Positions 35,301 through 43,336 are shown, counted from the stretch's first letter. The stretch is DNA of 64,000 bases from JANNNF01 sp040385825 (GCA_040385825.1 JAZKGQ010000009.1:248001-312000), one strand, 5' to 3'. The notes: generated by a model not told the origin, from the letters alone. A program made the numbers and translations.

Positions 35301-35815
35301 TGCGCGCCGGGATTGCCGGGTTGAACCGCGAAGGGCGCGAACGCCTGCTGACCGCGTTCGAGCAGGTGAATGCCAATTTCGGCACCCTGTTCACCCATCT
35401 GTTCGGCGGTGGCGAGGCGCGGCTGGTGCTGGTGGAATCCGATGATCCGCTGGACGCGGGGCTGGAGATCATGTGCCAACCGCCCGGCAAGAAGCTGAGC
35501 GTGCTGAGCCTGTTGTCAGGGGGCGAGCAGACCCTGACCGCGATGGCTCTGATCTTTGCCGTATTCCTTGCCAACCCCGCGCCGATCTGTGTGCTGGACG
35601 AAGTGGACGCGCCGCTGGACGATGCCAACGTGACGCGGTTCTGCGATCTGCTGGACGAAATGACCCGCCGCACCGAAACCCGGTTCCTGATCATCACCCA
35701 CCACGCGGTGACAATGGCGCGGATGGACCGGCTGTTTGGCGTGACGATGGCGGAACAGGGGGTCAGCCAGTTGGTGTCGGTCGATCTGAAAAAGGCCGAG
35801 GCGCTGGTGGCATGA
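32360..35815 (+). CDS. smc: Chromosome segregation ATPase SMC
   Basis: An 1151-residue SMC protein. Walker A is GPNGCGKSNLLEALRW (residues ~31-46), followed by about 450 residues of Ala/Glu/Arg-rich coiled coil, a hinge near residues 500-620 (RLVVEPGYEKALGAAM, with PLPQGVQAL further on), a second coiled coil, then the signature LLSGGEQTLTAMALIFAVF and Walker B PICVLDEVDAPLDD. It organises and condenses the chromosome with ScpA and ScpB, which are not in this window. The start is GTG 32360 with AAAGG about six bases upstream. The stop overlaps the next ORF (ATGA). Confidence 0.96.
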   Translation: MRFTRLRLNGFKSFVDPTDLVIHEGLTGVVGPNGCGKSNLLEALRWVMGENRPTAMRGGGMEDVIFAGAATRGARHFAEVALVIDNQDRLAPSGFNDADSIEIVRRITRDAGSAYRANTRDVRARDVQMLFADASTGSHSPALVRQGQIAELINAKPKSRRRILEEAAGISGLYQRRHEAELKLQGTEANLLRVDDVLEALAQQLSVLTRQSRQAARYREIGEELRRAEGMLLYRRWREADLARAEADGLWRARLVAASVAESGARAASKAREAAEDALPARREEEAIAGAIVQRLSVQRDALGDQEARARAAIDTLRGRIDQLGRDMDREAGLNRDAGETITRLEWEVDQITRAHDGHDDRMAEAADAAREAGAVLTGHEAVLSDATEDAARLAARHQSAQRMLGDVRATLDKAEAEAGRARLAVAGADAALVAASEAFEAAEEAQEAAAELAEATEEALALAEEARADTQTREAEARGVRSEAEGEASALRAEVAALARLVDREAQAGSQLLDRLVVEPGYEKALGAAMADDLRAPEVAAEARSGWMRLADYDDPQPLPQGVQALAAFVQAPGVLARRLGQIGLVARADGFALQVALLPGQRLVSVQGDLWRWDGFRAGAEDAPSAAALRLQQLNRLVQIKRDLEDVAARADGARLAHEALQARLADLARADQMARDARRAADARVTEANRAGARAEADRSIAAGRLEAATLAVVRYADEAGAARLALAGAEAAVGDLPDVTTARGLVETARQTVEAARMAMMSRRSLADELRREGEARVRRRQEAVKELSGWRHRLETAEKRSAELAARRAETEEELEEASAAPEEIAIKREELSDAMEAAEARRRVAAEALAGAETALRDAQTAERDAERSAGEAREARARAEARLEAARETLVLAVERIREAADMGPEDLLLSLKVDADRMPDADTLDADVSRLKRQREALGAVNLRAEEDALSVKAEHDALAKEKGDLEEAVKKLRAGIAGLNREGRERLLTAFEQVNANFGTLFTHLFGGGEARLVLVESDDPLDAGLEIMCQPPGKKLSVLSLLSGGEQTLTAMALIFAVFLANPAPICVLDEVDAPLDDANVTRFCDLLDEMTRRTETRFLIITHHAVTMARMDRLFGVTMAEQGVSQLVSVDLKKAEALVA

Positions 35816-36153
35816 TCGCGGCTTTGCAGGCGGCAGGCTTTGCCGGGGTCGAGGATGTGGGCGGTGTGATCCATGCGCGGCTGACGGCTGTGTCGGGCGA
35901 GTTTACCGTGACTGCGGTGGCGGATGGCTGGCAGGCGGCGCTGTGCTGGCCGGTGCGGGCAACTGTCGCACAGATGGCGGGTTGGACCGCGGCCCACCCC
36001 CGCGCGCCAATGGATATCTGGCAGGGTGAAACCCGCATCGTGATGCAGGTGGCCCCGCAAGATTTGGCCCTGTGGGCCGCACTGGCCGAAGAGATGGTGG
36101 CCCGATGCGTGCGCTGGCGGCGAATGCAGCGCGCCCCCGGCGAAGGCAACTGA
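35812..36153 (+). CDS. Hypothetical protein translationally coupled to smc
   Basis: A 113-residue protein starting at ATG 35812, overlapping the smc stop by four bases. It begins MIAALQAAGFAGVEDVGGVIHA, has alternating hydrophobic strands (EFTVTAVADGWQAALCW) and ends in a helical segment (LWAALAEEMVARCVRW). No family was recognised. The overlap, codon usage and lack of internal stops support it as a real gene in the smc transcript. No transmembrane helix or signal peptide is evident. Confidence 0.65.
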   Translation: MIAALQAAGFAGVEDVGGVIHARLTAVSGEFTVTAVADGWQAALCWPVRATVAQMAGWTAAHPRAPMDIWQGETRIVMQVAPQDLALWAALAEEMVARCVRWRRMQRAPGEGN

Positions 36154-36224
36154 CCGCCGATAACCCGGTGTTAACCATCGCCCGCTACCCCTGTGGATGC
36201 CGCAACCCTTTGCGGTGTCAGGGG

Positions 36225-36323
36225 GTGATTGTACTGAAGGACGAGTCTTATCGTAAGTGGATGGTGGCCATAGCGGCGGCAACGCTGATCGTAACCATCA
36301 TCCGCCTTTGGACAGGGGCGTAA
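36225..36323 (+). CDS. Possible small single-pass membrane protein
   Basis: A 32-codon ORF from GTG 36225: a short charged start (KDESYRKW) followed by one hydrophobic helix (MVAIAAATLIVTIIRLW). CAGGGG overlaps the region just before the start. A GC-rich intrinsic terminator follows 17 bases after the stop, which fits a real transcription unit. It is too short to assign a family and could be chance. Confidence 0.35.
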   Translation: MIVLKDESYRKWMVAIAAATLIVTIIRLWTGA

Positions 36324-36339
36324 GCCCTGAAACGAAGGA

Positions 36340-36376
36340 GACCCGGCGCGGGTGCAACCGCGCCGGGTCATTTGTT
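36340..36376 (+). terminator. Intrinsic terminator
   Basis: GACCCGGCGCGG (36340-36351) pairs perfectly with CCGCGCCGGGTC (36358-36369) around a 6-nt loop and is followed by ATTTGTT. This 12-bp stem closes the smc-side transcript. Confidence 0.85.
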
Positions 36377-36461
36377 GAGTGATCAACTGAAAGACATCTA
36401 TCGTATGCCCAAGATGATGCCGATTCCTTGCCAAAAAGTAAAGCATTGTCCGATTTGATGG

Positions 36462-37022
36462 TTAACCGCCCCGGCGCAGTACCTGAATACGGTCGGCAAG
36501 CCCCACTTCGCCATCTTGCTCGACCGCACACAGAATGCCGCGCAGCCGCAGCGTGGGGTGGCCGGGGGCCACGATCCAGGCTTTCGCCTCGGCCCCGTAG
36601 CGGACTTTCCACTTCACGCAGCCATCGTTGAACACCGACGACACCCGCAAGACGGCGCTGCCGACTTGCAGCAGACTGCCCTCGGGCAGGTTGGCCTCGG
36701 ATGTGTCCAGATCGGCCACGATGGGGTCGCCGGGGTGCGGTTGGCTGCGGTCGCGCCAGACCAGATCCAGCACGCGGGTCGGCAGGATGGACACCTGAAT
36801 GGCGGGGTCGGGGCTGCCGTCGGGCAGGCGCAGCCATGGCGCGTCCAGCCAGCGGTCGCCGGGAATGCCCTGATCGCGGGTCAGGGTCAGGCGGTCGGGA
36901 AAGCTGCGCTGGTTGACAGCGGGGCGGGTGCAGAAGCCGTGGATCGGCGCATCCGTCCTGGGGGCATTCAGGACATCGGGCAGGGCGGCTGCCAGTTCGG
37001 CGGCGGTAACGGGGTGTGGCAT
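36462..37022 (-). CDS. MOSC domain-containing protein
   Basis: A 186-residue protein resembling MOSC (molybdenum cofactor sulfurase C-terminal) domains: early VNQRSFPDRL and GIPGDRW, then the conserved core around SVFNDGCVKWKVRYG, which contains the single conserved Cys. MOSC proteins bind or deliver sulfur to molybdenum or other metal centres, or reduce hydroxylated compounds. The start ATG 37022 (MPHPVTAAELAAAL) is chosen over a longer reading that overlaps cbiB. cbiB ends 12 bases upstream on the same strand. Confidence 0.65.
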   Translation of the reverse strand: MPHPVTAAELAAALPDVLNAPRTDAPIHGFCTRPAVNQRSFPDRLTLTRDQGIPGDRWLDAPWLRLPDGSPDPAIQVSILPTRVLDLVWRDRSQPHPGDPIVADLDTSEANLPEGSLLQVGSAVLRVSSVFNDGCVKWKVRYGAEAKAWIVAPGHPTLRLRGILCAVEQDGEVGLADRIQVLRRGG

Positions 37023-37033
37023 CGCGGGGTTCC

Positions 37034-37939
37034 TCAGACAATCATCGCCAGTATGACCACAATTCCCAGCACCGCCACCCAGGATCGCCACAGGGCAGTC
37101 ACGGCACTGTCAACCTCGGCTTCATCAATCGTGCGCAGACCTTCGGGGTAGACCCAGGGGAAATCCTGCCGCACCCCGTTATAGCTGCGCGGGCCGGACA
37201 GGGCGACGTTCAGCACCATGGCCATCGCGGCCTCGGGCCAGCCTGCGTTCGGGCTGCGGTGCAGCGGGGCATCGCGCAGGATGGGCTTCCAGTTCAGGTT
37301 GAAATGCGACAGCGCGATCAGTGCGGCAGACAGGCGGGCAGGGATCAGGTTCAGCAGGTCGTCAAACCGGGCGGCGGCCCAGCCGAACTGTTCGTGGCGG
37401 GGGGTACGGTGGCCGATCATGCTGTCGGCGGTGTTGGTGATCTTGTACAAAAGCAGCCCCGGCAGACCTGCCACCACATACCAGAAGATCGGCGCCACCA
37501 CACCATCCGAGAAATTCTCGGCCGCACTTTCGATCGCGGCACGGGCCACGCCCGGATGATCAAGCTGCGCCGTATCGCGGCCCACGATCATCGCCACCGC
37601 CCGGCGGCCTTCGTCCAGCGACACCCGCAGACCATCGGCCACAGCCCTCACATGGTCCACCAGACTGCGCTGCGCCAGCAGCACGGCGACGGTCAGGCCT
37701 TCCAGCACGCCGAAATCCGGGATCAGGTGGATCAGCCGGCCCAGGGCAACCGCCCCGACGGCCAGCAGCAGCATGACTGCCACGCCCTTGGCCCTTTGCC
37801 ACGCGCCGGTGTTCAGCCGCCGGTCCAGCCAGTCGACTGCCCGCCCCATCAGCACGGCGGGGTGGGGATAGCGGTCCCAGATCTGCCTGGGTTCGCCCAA
37901 GGCCGCGTCGATCAGCATGGCAAGGATCAGCGGTATCAT
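37034..37939 (-). CDS. cbiB: Adenosylcobinamide-phosphate synthase CbiB/CobD
   Basis: A 301-residue membrane protein starting MIPLILAMLIDAALGEP, with PHPAVLMGRAVDWLDRR, AAENFSDGVVAPIFWY, KITNTADSMIGHR and FDDLLNLIPARLSA, the diagnostic CbiB blocks. It attaches aminopropanol (phosphate) to adenosylcobyric acid in the late cobalamin pathway. Its start overlaps the stop of the decarboxylase gene cobC (ATGA), so the two steps (making and attaching the linker) are encoded as a coupled pair. Confidence 0.95.
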   Translation of the reverse strand: MIPLILAMLIDAALGEPRQIWDRYPHPAVLMGRAVDWLDRRLNTGAWQRAKGVAVMLLLAVGAVALGRLIHLIPDFGVLEGLTVAVLLAQRSLVDHVRAVADGLRVSLDEGRRAVAMIVGRDTAQLDHPGVARAAIESAAENFSDGVVAPIFWYVVAGLPGLLLYKITNTADSMIGHRTPRHEQFGWAAARFDDLLNLIPARLSAALIALSHFNLNWKPILRDAPLHRSPNAGWPEAAMAMVLNVALSGPRSYNGVRQDFPWVYPEGLRTIDEAEVDSAVTALWRSWVAVLGIVVILAMIV

Positions 37940-38874
37940 TGCAGCGCCCTTTCAAGACGGGTCCATCCCTGCGCATCGCCCGGCAAGCCAAGGCGCAGCC
38001 ATGTGCCGGAATAAGGGAAAACCCGTGTCCAGATGTGATGCCGGGCCAGCCGGGTTTGCCATGCGGCGGCGTCCGCCACCTCATACAGGCGAAACAGCGG
38101 CGTGCCCCCGGCAACCCCGGCCCCGGCGCGGGTCATCAGGGCATCCAGCCGGGCCGCATCGGTGGCCAGCCTTGTGCGGGTGGCATCCGCCCAGGCCCGG
38201 TCCTTCAGCGCCGCCGTGCCAATGGCAATCGCGGGGCCGGACACCGCCCAGGGGCCAAGCGTCGCGGCCAGCCGCGCGATCAGGGCCGGATCCCCGATGG
38301 CAAAGCCAAGCCGCGCCCCCGCAAGGCCCCAGAACTTGCCAAAGCTTTTCAGGATCACGGTGCCGGGGCGGGCGCTGTGCGCGATGTGGCTGGCAGCGGG
38401 GGTGATGTCGCAAAAGCTTTCGTCGATGATGCGGAAGGCGGCATCGGGGGCCGGGTGCAGGCGGCCATCGGGGTTGTTGGGGTGGACGATCACGCAGGCC
38501 TCGGCCCGGTCGGTCACGCGCCAGCCCTGGGCGGCAAAGCTGCGGGCGTGTTCGTTGTAGGTCGGGCCAGAGATCACGACATCCCCGGCGGGGCGCAGCG
38601 TGGGGATGCGCGCGATCAGGGCTGACGCTCCCGGCGCGGCAAGAACGGCGGCGGCATCGGGCACTTGCCAGAACGACCGCGCCGCAGCCTCCAGCGCCGC
38701 AAAGGCGGCGGCGTCGGGCAGGGCGGTCCAGGCATCGGCAGGCAGCGGAGGGAGCGGGTAGGGGCAGGGGTTGATCCCGGTGGACAGATCCAGCCAATCG
38801 GCGCGCCCTGCGCCAAAGCGCGCCGCCGCGGCATCTATGCCGCCGCCGTGATCAGGCGTTTCGCTGATTCGCAT
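37936..38874 (-). CDS. cobC: L-threonine-O-3-phosphate decarboxylase (CobC/CobD type)
   Basis: A 312-residue PLP-dependent fold-type I enzyme. It starts MRISETPDHGGGIDAAAARFG, with LDLSTGINPCPYP typical of cobalamin-pathway decarboxylases. The PLP lysine is in ILKSFGKFWGLAGARLGF and a C-terminal Arg lies in TWLRLGLPG. It makes (R)-1-amino-2-propanol phosphate, the substrate of CbiB. A longer in-frame reading to 39285 would run antisense through the neighbouring gene and is rejected. It is divergent from the ORF at 39079. Confidence 0.9.
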   Translation of the reverse strand: MRISETPDHGGGIDAAAARFGAGRADWLDLSTGINPCPYPLPPLPADAWTALPDAAAFAALEAAARSFWQVPDAAAVLAAPGASALIARIPTLRPAGDVVISGPTYNEHARSFAAQGWRVTDRAEACVIVHPNNPDGRLHPAPDAAFRIIDESFCDITPAASHIAHSARPGTVILKSFGKFWGLAGARLGFAIGDPALIARLAATLGPWAVSGPAIAIGTAALKDRAWADATRTRLATDAARLDALMTRAGAGVAGGTPLFRLYEVADAAAWQTRLARHHIWTRVFPYSGTWLRLGLPGDAQGWTRLERALQ

Positions 38875-39078
38875 CTCCTGCCCCCAAAGACCCCGGAACT
38901 TTGGTCCAGAAAGCGCAAACTTTGTGGCAAGGCAATGCAGTCTGCGCACCCGAAGGCCACGACTTGTGACAAAGCGGCGACAGTGCGCAACGCAACGTTG
39001 TATCTTCACACAGGCTTCACACAGCGCCTTGATTTTAAGCGCAACGGGCGCAGACTTGACCCGTGGGTGGAGGTGAAG

Positions 39079-39432
39079 ATGCTGGAGTTCTTGCCAAAAG
39101 AGGTGCGTGAGGGGCTGGAGGCCGCGCGCAAACGCGATCTGAAGAAACGGTCCCGTCTGCGGGTTCAGGTCGGCGAGGCCGTCTATCCGGTGTTGCGCTT
39201 CTGGCACGATGGCTTTGCGCTGGACGCCGATTTTTCGCCCGCCAAACTGCGGGGGCTGGTCGATGTCTACGACGGGTCGCGCCACATCTTTCAGTGCCTG
39301 ATCATGGCCTCGGGGATCGAGGGGGGCGAGCTGGTCTGCGATTTCAAGCGCGCCACAGCCGTCACCGGACAGGCCCCGCTGGATTTCTGGAAGGATCCGG
39401 AACTGCCTGCCGGCTATCTGCCCCGGAACTGA
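39079..39432 (+). CDS. Conserved hypothetical protein, possibly PilZ-like
   Basis: A 117-residue protein beginning MLEFLPKEVREGLEAARKRDLKKRSRLRVQVG, followed by beta-strand-rich sequence (VYPVLRFWHDGFALDAD, LVDVYDGSRHIFQCLIM, GELVCDFKRAT). An Arg-rich RSRLR segment ahead of a small beta-barrel recalls PilZ domains, but the usual (D/N)xSxxG motif is not clear, so this is tentative. GGAGG about six bases before ATG 39079 supports the start. About 200 bases without features separate it from the divergent cobC. Confidence 0.6.
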   Translation: MLEFLPKEVREGLEAARKRDLKKRSRLRVQVGEAVYPVLRFWHDGFALDADFSPAKLRGLVDVYDGSRHIFQCLIMASGIEGGELVCDFKRATAVTGQAPLDFWKDPELPAGYLPRN

Positions 39433-39462
39433 AGTTTGCGTATCTGGTTTTCAGGGTTTCGG

Positions 39463-39486
39463 GGCGGAGTTTTCAAAAACTCCGCC
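39463..39486. terminator. Hairpin between convergent genes
   Basis: GGCGGAGTTTT (39463-39473) pairs with AAAACTCCGCC (39476-39486). It sits between the + strand hypothetical gene and the minus-strand aminotransferase. No long T-run follows on either strand, so termination strength is uncertain. Confidence 0.5.
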
Positions 39487-39508
39487 TCACTGGTGCGGCA
39501 AGCGCGTT

Positions 39509-40681
39509 TTATTGCAGGTCGGCAAAGGCCTTTTGCAGCCGGGCCACGGCCTCGACCACCTGCGCACGCGGGCAGGCGATGTTGATGCGCAGGAAACTGT
39601 CGCCGCCCGCCCCAAAGCTGGCCCCGTGGTTGGTGGCGATCCTTGCCCCCTTCTGCACCCGGTCGATGAATTCGGCGGGGGCCATGCCGGTGCCGGAAAA
39701 ATCGACCCAGGACAGGTAGGTTGCCTCCAGCGGCATCGACCGCACGCCCGGAATGGCGGCAACGCCTGCGTCCAGCACCTGGCGGTTGCCGTGCAGATAG
39801 GCCATCAGATCATCAACCCAGACCGCCCCTTCCGGCGAATAGGCCGCCGTCGCCATGAACAGGCCAAAGGAGTTGGGCGAGATGCCGAAGGCGTTCATCC
39901 GGTCGGCAAAGCGTTTGTGCAGGGCGGGGTCGGCGATGATCACGTTGCCGGAATGGGCGCCTGCGATGTTGAAGGTCTTGGTGGTGGCGGTCATCATCAC
40001 CAGACGGTCGGCGATGTCTGGCGCGGCCACCGCCATCGGCGTGTGGGTGTGGCCGGGATAGACCAGATCGTGGTGAATTTCATCTGACACCAGGATCAGG
40101 TCGTGGCGTTTGCAGAAGGCCGCGAGTTGTACCAGTTCGTCGCGCGTCCAGACCCGGCCCCCCGGATTGTGCGGCGAGCAGAACACCAGCATCGTCTCTG
40201 CCCCCGTCATCTGGGCGTCCCAGGCGTCGAAGTCCATCTCGTAGCGCCCGGCCACATTGGCCAGTTGGCATTCCACCACCGCGCGCCCCGCCGCTTTGAT
40301 CACGCGGGCAAAGGCGTGGTACACGGGCGTCATCAGCACCACCCCGTCGCCGGGTTTGGTAAATGCGTCCACGCACATCGAGGTGCCATGCACCAGACCA
40401 TGGGTGGTAAAGATCTGCGATCGTTCCACCGCCCAGCCATGCCGCGTCGCCATCCACCAGCGGATCGCATCCAGATAGTCGGCATCATCGCCGTAATAGC
40501 CATAGATGCCATGGGCCGTCATCCGCTCCAGTGCCGTCTGCACACAGGCTGGCGGGCGAAACTCCATATCCGCGACCCACATGGCGATGCCGTCCTGCGC
40601 GGGCACGCCGTACAGCTTTTCCATCATGTCCCATTTGACGGAATGGGTGCCGATACGGGAAACAGGGAAATCAAAGCTCAT
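39509..40681 (-). CDS. MalY/PatB family aminotransferase / C-S lyase
   Basis: About 390 residues, PLP-dependent, fold type I. Motifs: MWVADMEFRPPACVQTAL near the N-terminus, GIYGYYG, CSPHNPGGRVWT, ILVSDEIHHDLVYPG and the PLP lysine in TATTKTFNIAGAHSG, all characteristic of the PatB/MalY cystathionine beta-lyase branch. It probably cleaves cystathionine or Cys conjugates to pyruvate, ammonia and a thiol. The start ATG 40681 (MSFDFPVSRIGTHSVKWD) has a better-spaced ribosome-binding site than an in-frame ATG 21 codons upstream. Confidence 0.87.
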   Translation of the reverse strand: MSFDFPVSRIGTHSVKWDMMEKLYGVPAQDGIAMWVADMEFRPPACVQTALERMTAHGIYGYYGDDADYLDAIRWWMATRHGWAVERSQIFTTHGLVHGTSMCVDAFTKPGDGVVLMTPVYHAFARVIKAAGRAVVECQLANVAGRYEMDFDAWDAQMTGAETMLVFCSPHNPGGRVWTRDELVQLAAFCKRHDLILVSDEIHHDLVYPGHTHTPMAVAAPDIADRLVMMTATTKTFNIAGAHSGNVIIADPALHKRFADRMNAFGISPNSFGLFMATAAYSPEGAVWVDDLMAYLHGNRQVLDAGVAAIPGVRSMPLEATYLSWVDFSGTGMAPAEFIDRVQKGARIATNHGASFGAGGDSFLRINIACPRAQVVEAVARLQKAFADLQ

Positions 40682-40890
40682 CTGGGGTCCGTCGGGTTGT
40701 GGGGGATGGAAGTTCTGAATACTTTGGTCGTATTGGAAAGTCATTCCTGATTTTTTATCACAGACGGAACATTGTGGCGCGATTTATCAAAAAGATGGAA
40801 CTTTCGCCCATCGCATCGGTCTGTCCGCCCACGCCGCCCGGTCTGCCTGCCCCTCTTGCACGAAAACGGCCTGCCGCGTAAATCCCTTGC

Positions 40891-41403
40891 ATGATCCGCT
40901 CCATCCTTATCCACCCCGACCCGCGCCTGAAAAAGTCCTGTGATCCGGTTGCCGAGATCACCGATGATCTGCGCGTACTGGCGCGGGACATGCTGGACAC
41001 CATGTATGACGCGCCGGGCATCGGGCTTGCAGCCCCGCAGGTCGGCGTGATGCGCCGTCTGATCGTGATGGACTGCATCAAGGAAGGCACCCCGCGCCCG
41101 ATGGTCTTGCTGAACCCGGCGGTGGTCTGGGCGTCCGAGGATCTGGGCGTGTACGAGGAAGGGTGTCTGTCGATCCCCGACCAGTACGCCGAGGTGCGCC
41201 GCCCTGCCGAAGTGCGGGTGACATGGATGGATCTGGACGGGGCCATGCAGGAAGAACAGTTCGCAGGCATCTGGGCCACCTGCGCGCAGCACGAGATCGA
41301 CCATCTGGATGGCAAGCTGTTCATCGACTATCTTGGTCCGCTGAAGCGCCAGATGATCACCCGCAAGATGGAAAAGCTGAAGCGCGAAATGGCGCGCGGC
41401 TGA
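40891..41403 (+). CDS. def: Peptide deformylase, paralogue 1
   Basis: A 170-residue deformylase starting MIRSILIHPDPRLKKSCDPV. All three catalytic motifs are intact: GIGLAAPQVG (near residues 43-52), EGCLSIP (Glu90, metal-binding Cys92) and QHEIDH (residues 133-138, two His ligands and catalytic Glu). It removes the formyl group from nascent chains. It is the first of three overlapping paralogues leading into fmt; its stop overlaps the next start (TGATG). This is the most canonical copy and presumably the essential one. Confidence 0.95.
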   Translation: MIRSILIHPDPRLKKSCDPVAEITDDLRVLARDMLDTMYDAPGIGLAAPQVGVMRRLIVMDCIKEGTPRPMVLLNPAVVWASEDLGVYEEGCLSIPDQYAEVRRPAEVRVTWMDLDGAMQEEQFAGIWATCAQHEIDHLDGKLFIDYLGPLKRQMITRKMEKLKREMARG

Positions 41404-41891
41404 TGGCGGTGTTGCCTCTGCGGCTGTGGCCGGACCCGGTGCTGTCGGTGGTTTGCGCGCCCGTGGGCGCTGCGGATGTGCGGGCCTTGGCGTCGGATAT
41501 GCTGGACACGATGTATCATCAGTATGGCCGGGGGCTGGCAGCGCCGCAGGTGGGGGTGGTGCAGACCCTGTTCGTGATGGATGCGGCGTGGAAGTCGGGC
41601 GATCCTGCGCCGATGGTGTGCGTGGACCCGGTGATCGTCTGGGCATGCGACACGCGGGCGGTCGGGCCGGAAGGCTGCCTGTCGATCCCCGGTGTGACGG
41701 CGCAGGTATCGCGCGCGGTAGCGGTGCGGCTGGCGTGGACGGACCTTGACGGTACGGCCTGGGAGGCTGCGTTTGACGGATTTGCCGCCGTGTGCATCCA
41801 GCACGAGATGGACCATCTGCGCGGCGTGGTGACGCTGGATCATCTGGATGCGGCGGCGCGGGCCTTGGCCGAAGTGGAGTATCAGGGATGA
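41403..41891 (+). CDS. Peptide deformylase, paralogue 2
   Basis: A 162-residue deformylase starting MAVLPLRLWPDPVLSVVCAPV. The motifs are GRGLAAPQVG (residue 42 on), EGCLSIP (residues 90-96) and QHEMDH (residues 133-138), so all metal ligands and the catalytic Glu are kept. The first motif has Arg where paralogue 1 has Ile, and the linker sequences have diverged. It probably keeps deformylase activity with a different substrate preference; that is inference. Start and stop both overlap neighbouring deformylase genes (TGATG, ATGA). Confidence 0.88.
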   Translation: MAVLPLRLWPDPVLSVVCAPVGAADVRALASDMLDTMYHQYGRGLAAPQVGVVQTLFVMDAAWKSGDPAPMVCVDPVIVWACDTRAVGPEGCLSIPGVTAQVSRAVAVRLAWTDLDGTAWEAAFDGFAAVCIQHEMDHLRGVVTLDHLDAAARALAEVEYQG

Positions 41892-42385
41892 GGGTCTGTG
41901 TCCCGTACCCGAACGCCGTTCTGCGCACCCCGGCGCAGGATGTGGCTGCGATCACCGATGAGGTCCGCCAAATTTGGGCCGATATGGTTCAGGTGATGGA
42001 GGCGATGCCGGGCTATGGCCTTGCTGCCGTGCAGATCGGGGTGCCGTTGCGGCTGGCGGTGGTGGATTGTTCGGAAAGCCGGGGGCAGGTGGTGCGGATG
42101 GCCAATCCGGTGGTCCTGCACGCCAGCGGCCAGTTCCGCGAGCATGAAGAAGCCAGCCCCAACCTGCCCGGCGTGTCGGCGGTGATCCGCAGGCCGCGTG
42201 CGGTGACGGTGCGGTTTCTGAACGAAGATGGCGTGATGGAGGATCGCGATTTCGTCAACCTCTGGGCCACCAGCGCGCAACATCAGATCGACCATCTGGC
42301 GGGGCGGATGTATTTCGACCACCTGTCGCCCTTGAAGCGCAAGATGCTGATTGCGCGGGCCGCAAAGCTGCGGCATCGGCCATGA
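41888..42385 (+). CDS. Peptide deformylase-like protein, catalytic residues replaced
   Basis: A 165-residue member of the same family starting MRVCVPYPNAVLRTPAQDV. Motif 1 is kept (GYGLAAVQIG, residue 42 on), but motif 2 reads EASPNLPG (residues 88-95), where the metal-binding Cys aligns with Ser90, and motif 3 reads QHQIDH (residues 131-136), with the catalytic Glu replaced by Gln133. Both changes should abolish deformylase activity. The reading frame is intact and coupled to both neighbours by ATGA overlaps, so it looks like a maintained pseudoenzyme and not decay. Confidence 0.85.
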   Translation: MRVCVPYPNAVLRTPAQDVAAITDEVRQIWADMVQVMEAMPGYGLAAVQIGVPLRLAVVDCSESRGQVVRMANPVVLHASGQFREHEEASPNLPGVSAVIRRPRAVTVRFLNEDGVMEDRDFVNLWATSAQHQIDHLAGRMYFDHLSPLKRKMLIARAAKLRHRP

Positions 42386-43278
42386 AGATCGTCTTCATGG
42401 GCACGCCCGCGTTTTCGGTTCCGGTGCTGGAGGCGCTGGTGGCCGTGCATGAGGTGGTCTGCGTCTACACGCAACCGCCGCGCCCGGCGGGGCGGGGCAA
42501 GGCCGACCGTCCCGGCCCGGTGCATCAGCGGGCTGCGGAACTGGGGCTGCCCGTGCGGCATCCGGTGTCGTTGCGCGCGGCCGAGGCACAGGCGGAATTT
42601 GCCGCCCTCGGGGCGGACATTGCGGTGGTGGTGGCTTACGGCCTGATCCTGCCGCAGGTCGTGCTGGATGCGCCGCGTCTGGGCTGCCTGAACATCCACG
42701 CGTCGCTGTTGCCGCGCTGGCGGGGGGCGGCGCCGATTCACCGCGCCATCATGGCGGGGGATGCGGAAACCGGCGTGTGCATCATGCAGATGGAGGCGGG
42801 GCTGGACACCGGCCCGGTGCTGCTGCGCGAGGCGACGGCGATCGGGCCTGAGGAGACGACGGCCGATCTGCACGACCGCCTGTCCGCCATGGGGGCGGGG
42901 CTGATCGTGCAGGCGCTGGCCGCGCTGCCCTTGCCTGCGGTGCCGCAGGCGGACGACGGTGTGACCTATGCCGCCAAGATCGACAAGGCCGAAGCCCGCA
43001 TCGACTGGACCCGGCCAGCCGCACAGGTGGACCGTCAGATCCGGGGCCTGTCGCCGTTTCCCGGCGCATGGTGTGACATGGGGGGCGAGCGGGTAAAACT
43101 GCTGCGCTGCCGTCTGGCGGAAGGGCAGGGCCAGATTCCGGGCCAGGTTCTGGGGCCCATGACCATCGCCTGTGGTCAGGGGGCAATCGAAGCCACGCTG
43201 GCGCAGCGCGAGGGCAAGCGCGCCATGGCCCCCGGCGATTTCCTGCGCGGGTTCCAGATGCCGGATGTCCTGGGCTGA
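42382..43278 (+). CDS. fmt: Methionyl-tRNA formyltransferase
   Basis: A 298-residue enzyme starting MKIVFMGTPAFSVPVLEAL, with the formyl-folate site VVVAYGLILPQ and LNIHASLLPRWRGAAPIHRAI (catalytic Asn and His), then the Asp in MEAGLDTGPVL. It formylates initiator Met-tRNA, the step that creates the substrate later undone by the deformylases encoded just upstream. Its start overlaps the third deformylase-like gene (ATGA), making a four-gene coupled operon. Confidence 0.96.
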   Translation: MKIVFMGTPAFSVPVLEALVAVHEVVCVYTQPPRPAGRGKADRPGPVHQRAAELGLPVRHPVSLRAAEAQAEFAALGADIAVVVAYGLILPQVVLDAPRLGCLNIHASLLPRWRGAAPIHRAIMAGDAETGVCIMQMEAGLDTGPVLLREATAIGPEETTADLHDRLSAMGAGLIVQALAALPLPAVPQADDGVTYAAKIDKAEARIDWTRPAAQVDRQIRGLSPFPGAWCDMGGERVKLLRCRLAEGQGQIPGQVLGPMTIACGQGAIEATLAQREGKRAMAPGDFLRGFQMPDVLG

Positions 43279-43336
43279 CCCATTCCCTTTCGGGCAATGC
43301 CGCCCCATATTGAGGCCAGCAAGGAAAGGTCCGCCC

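Noticed and set aside
33134..36282. Long minus-strand ORFs opposite smc
   Set aside because: High-GC antisense frames rich in Gln, His and Arg or Ser and Ala; smc on the + strand is unambiguous.
38875..39285. Extension of cobC upstream to 39285
   Set aside because: The extra 137 residues are antisense to the gene at 39079 and do not belong to the PLP enzyme family.
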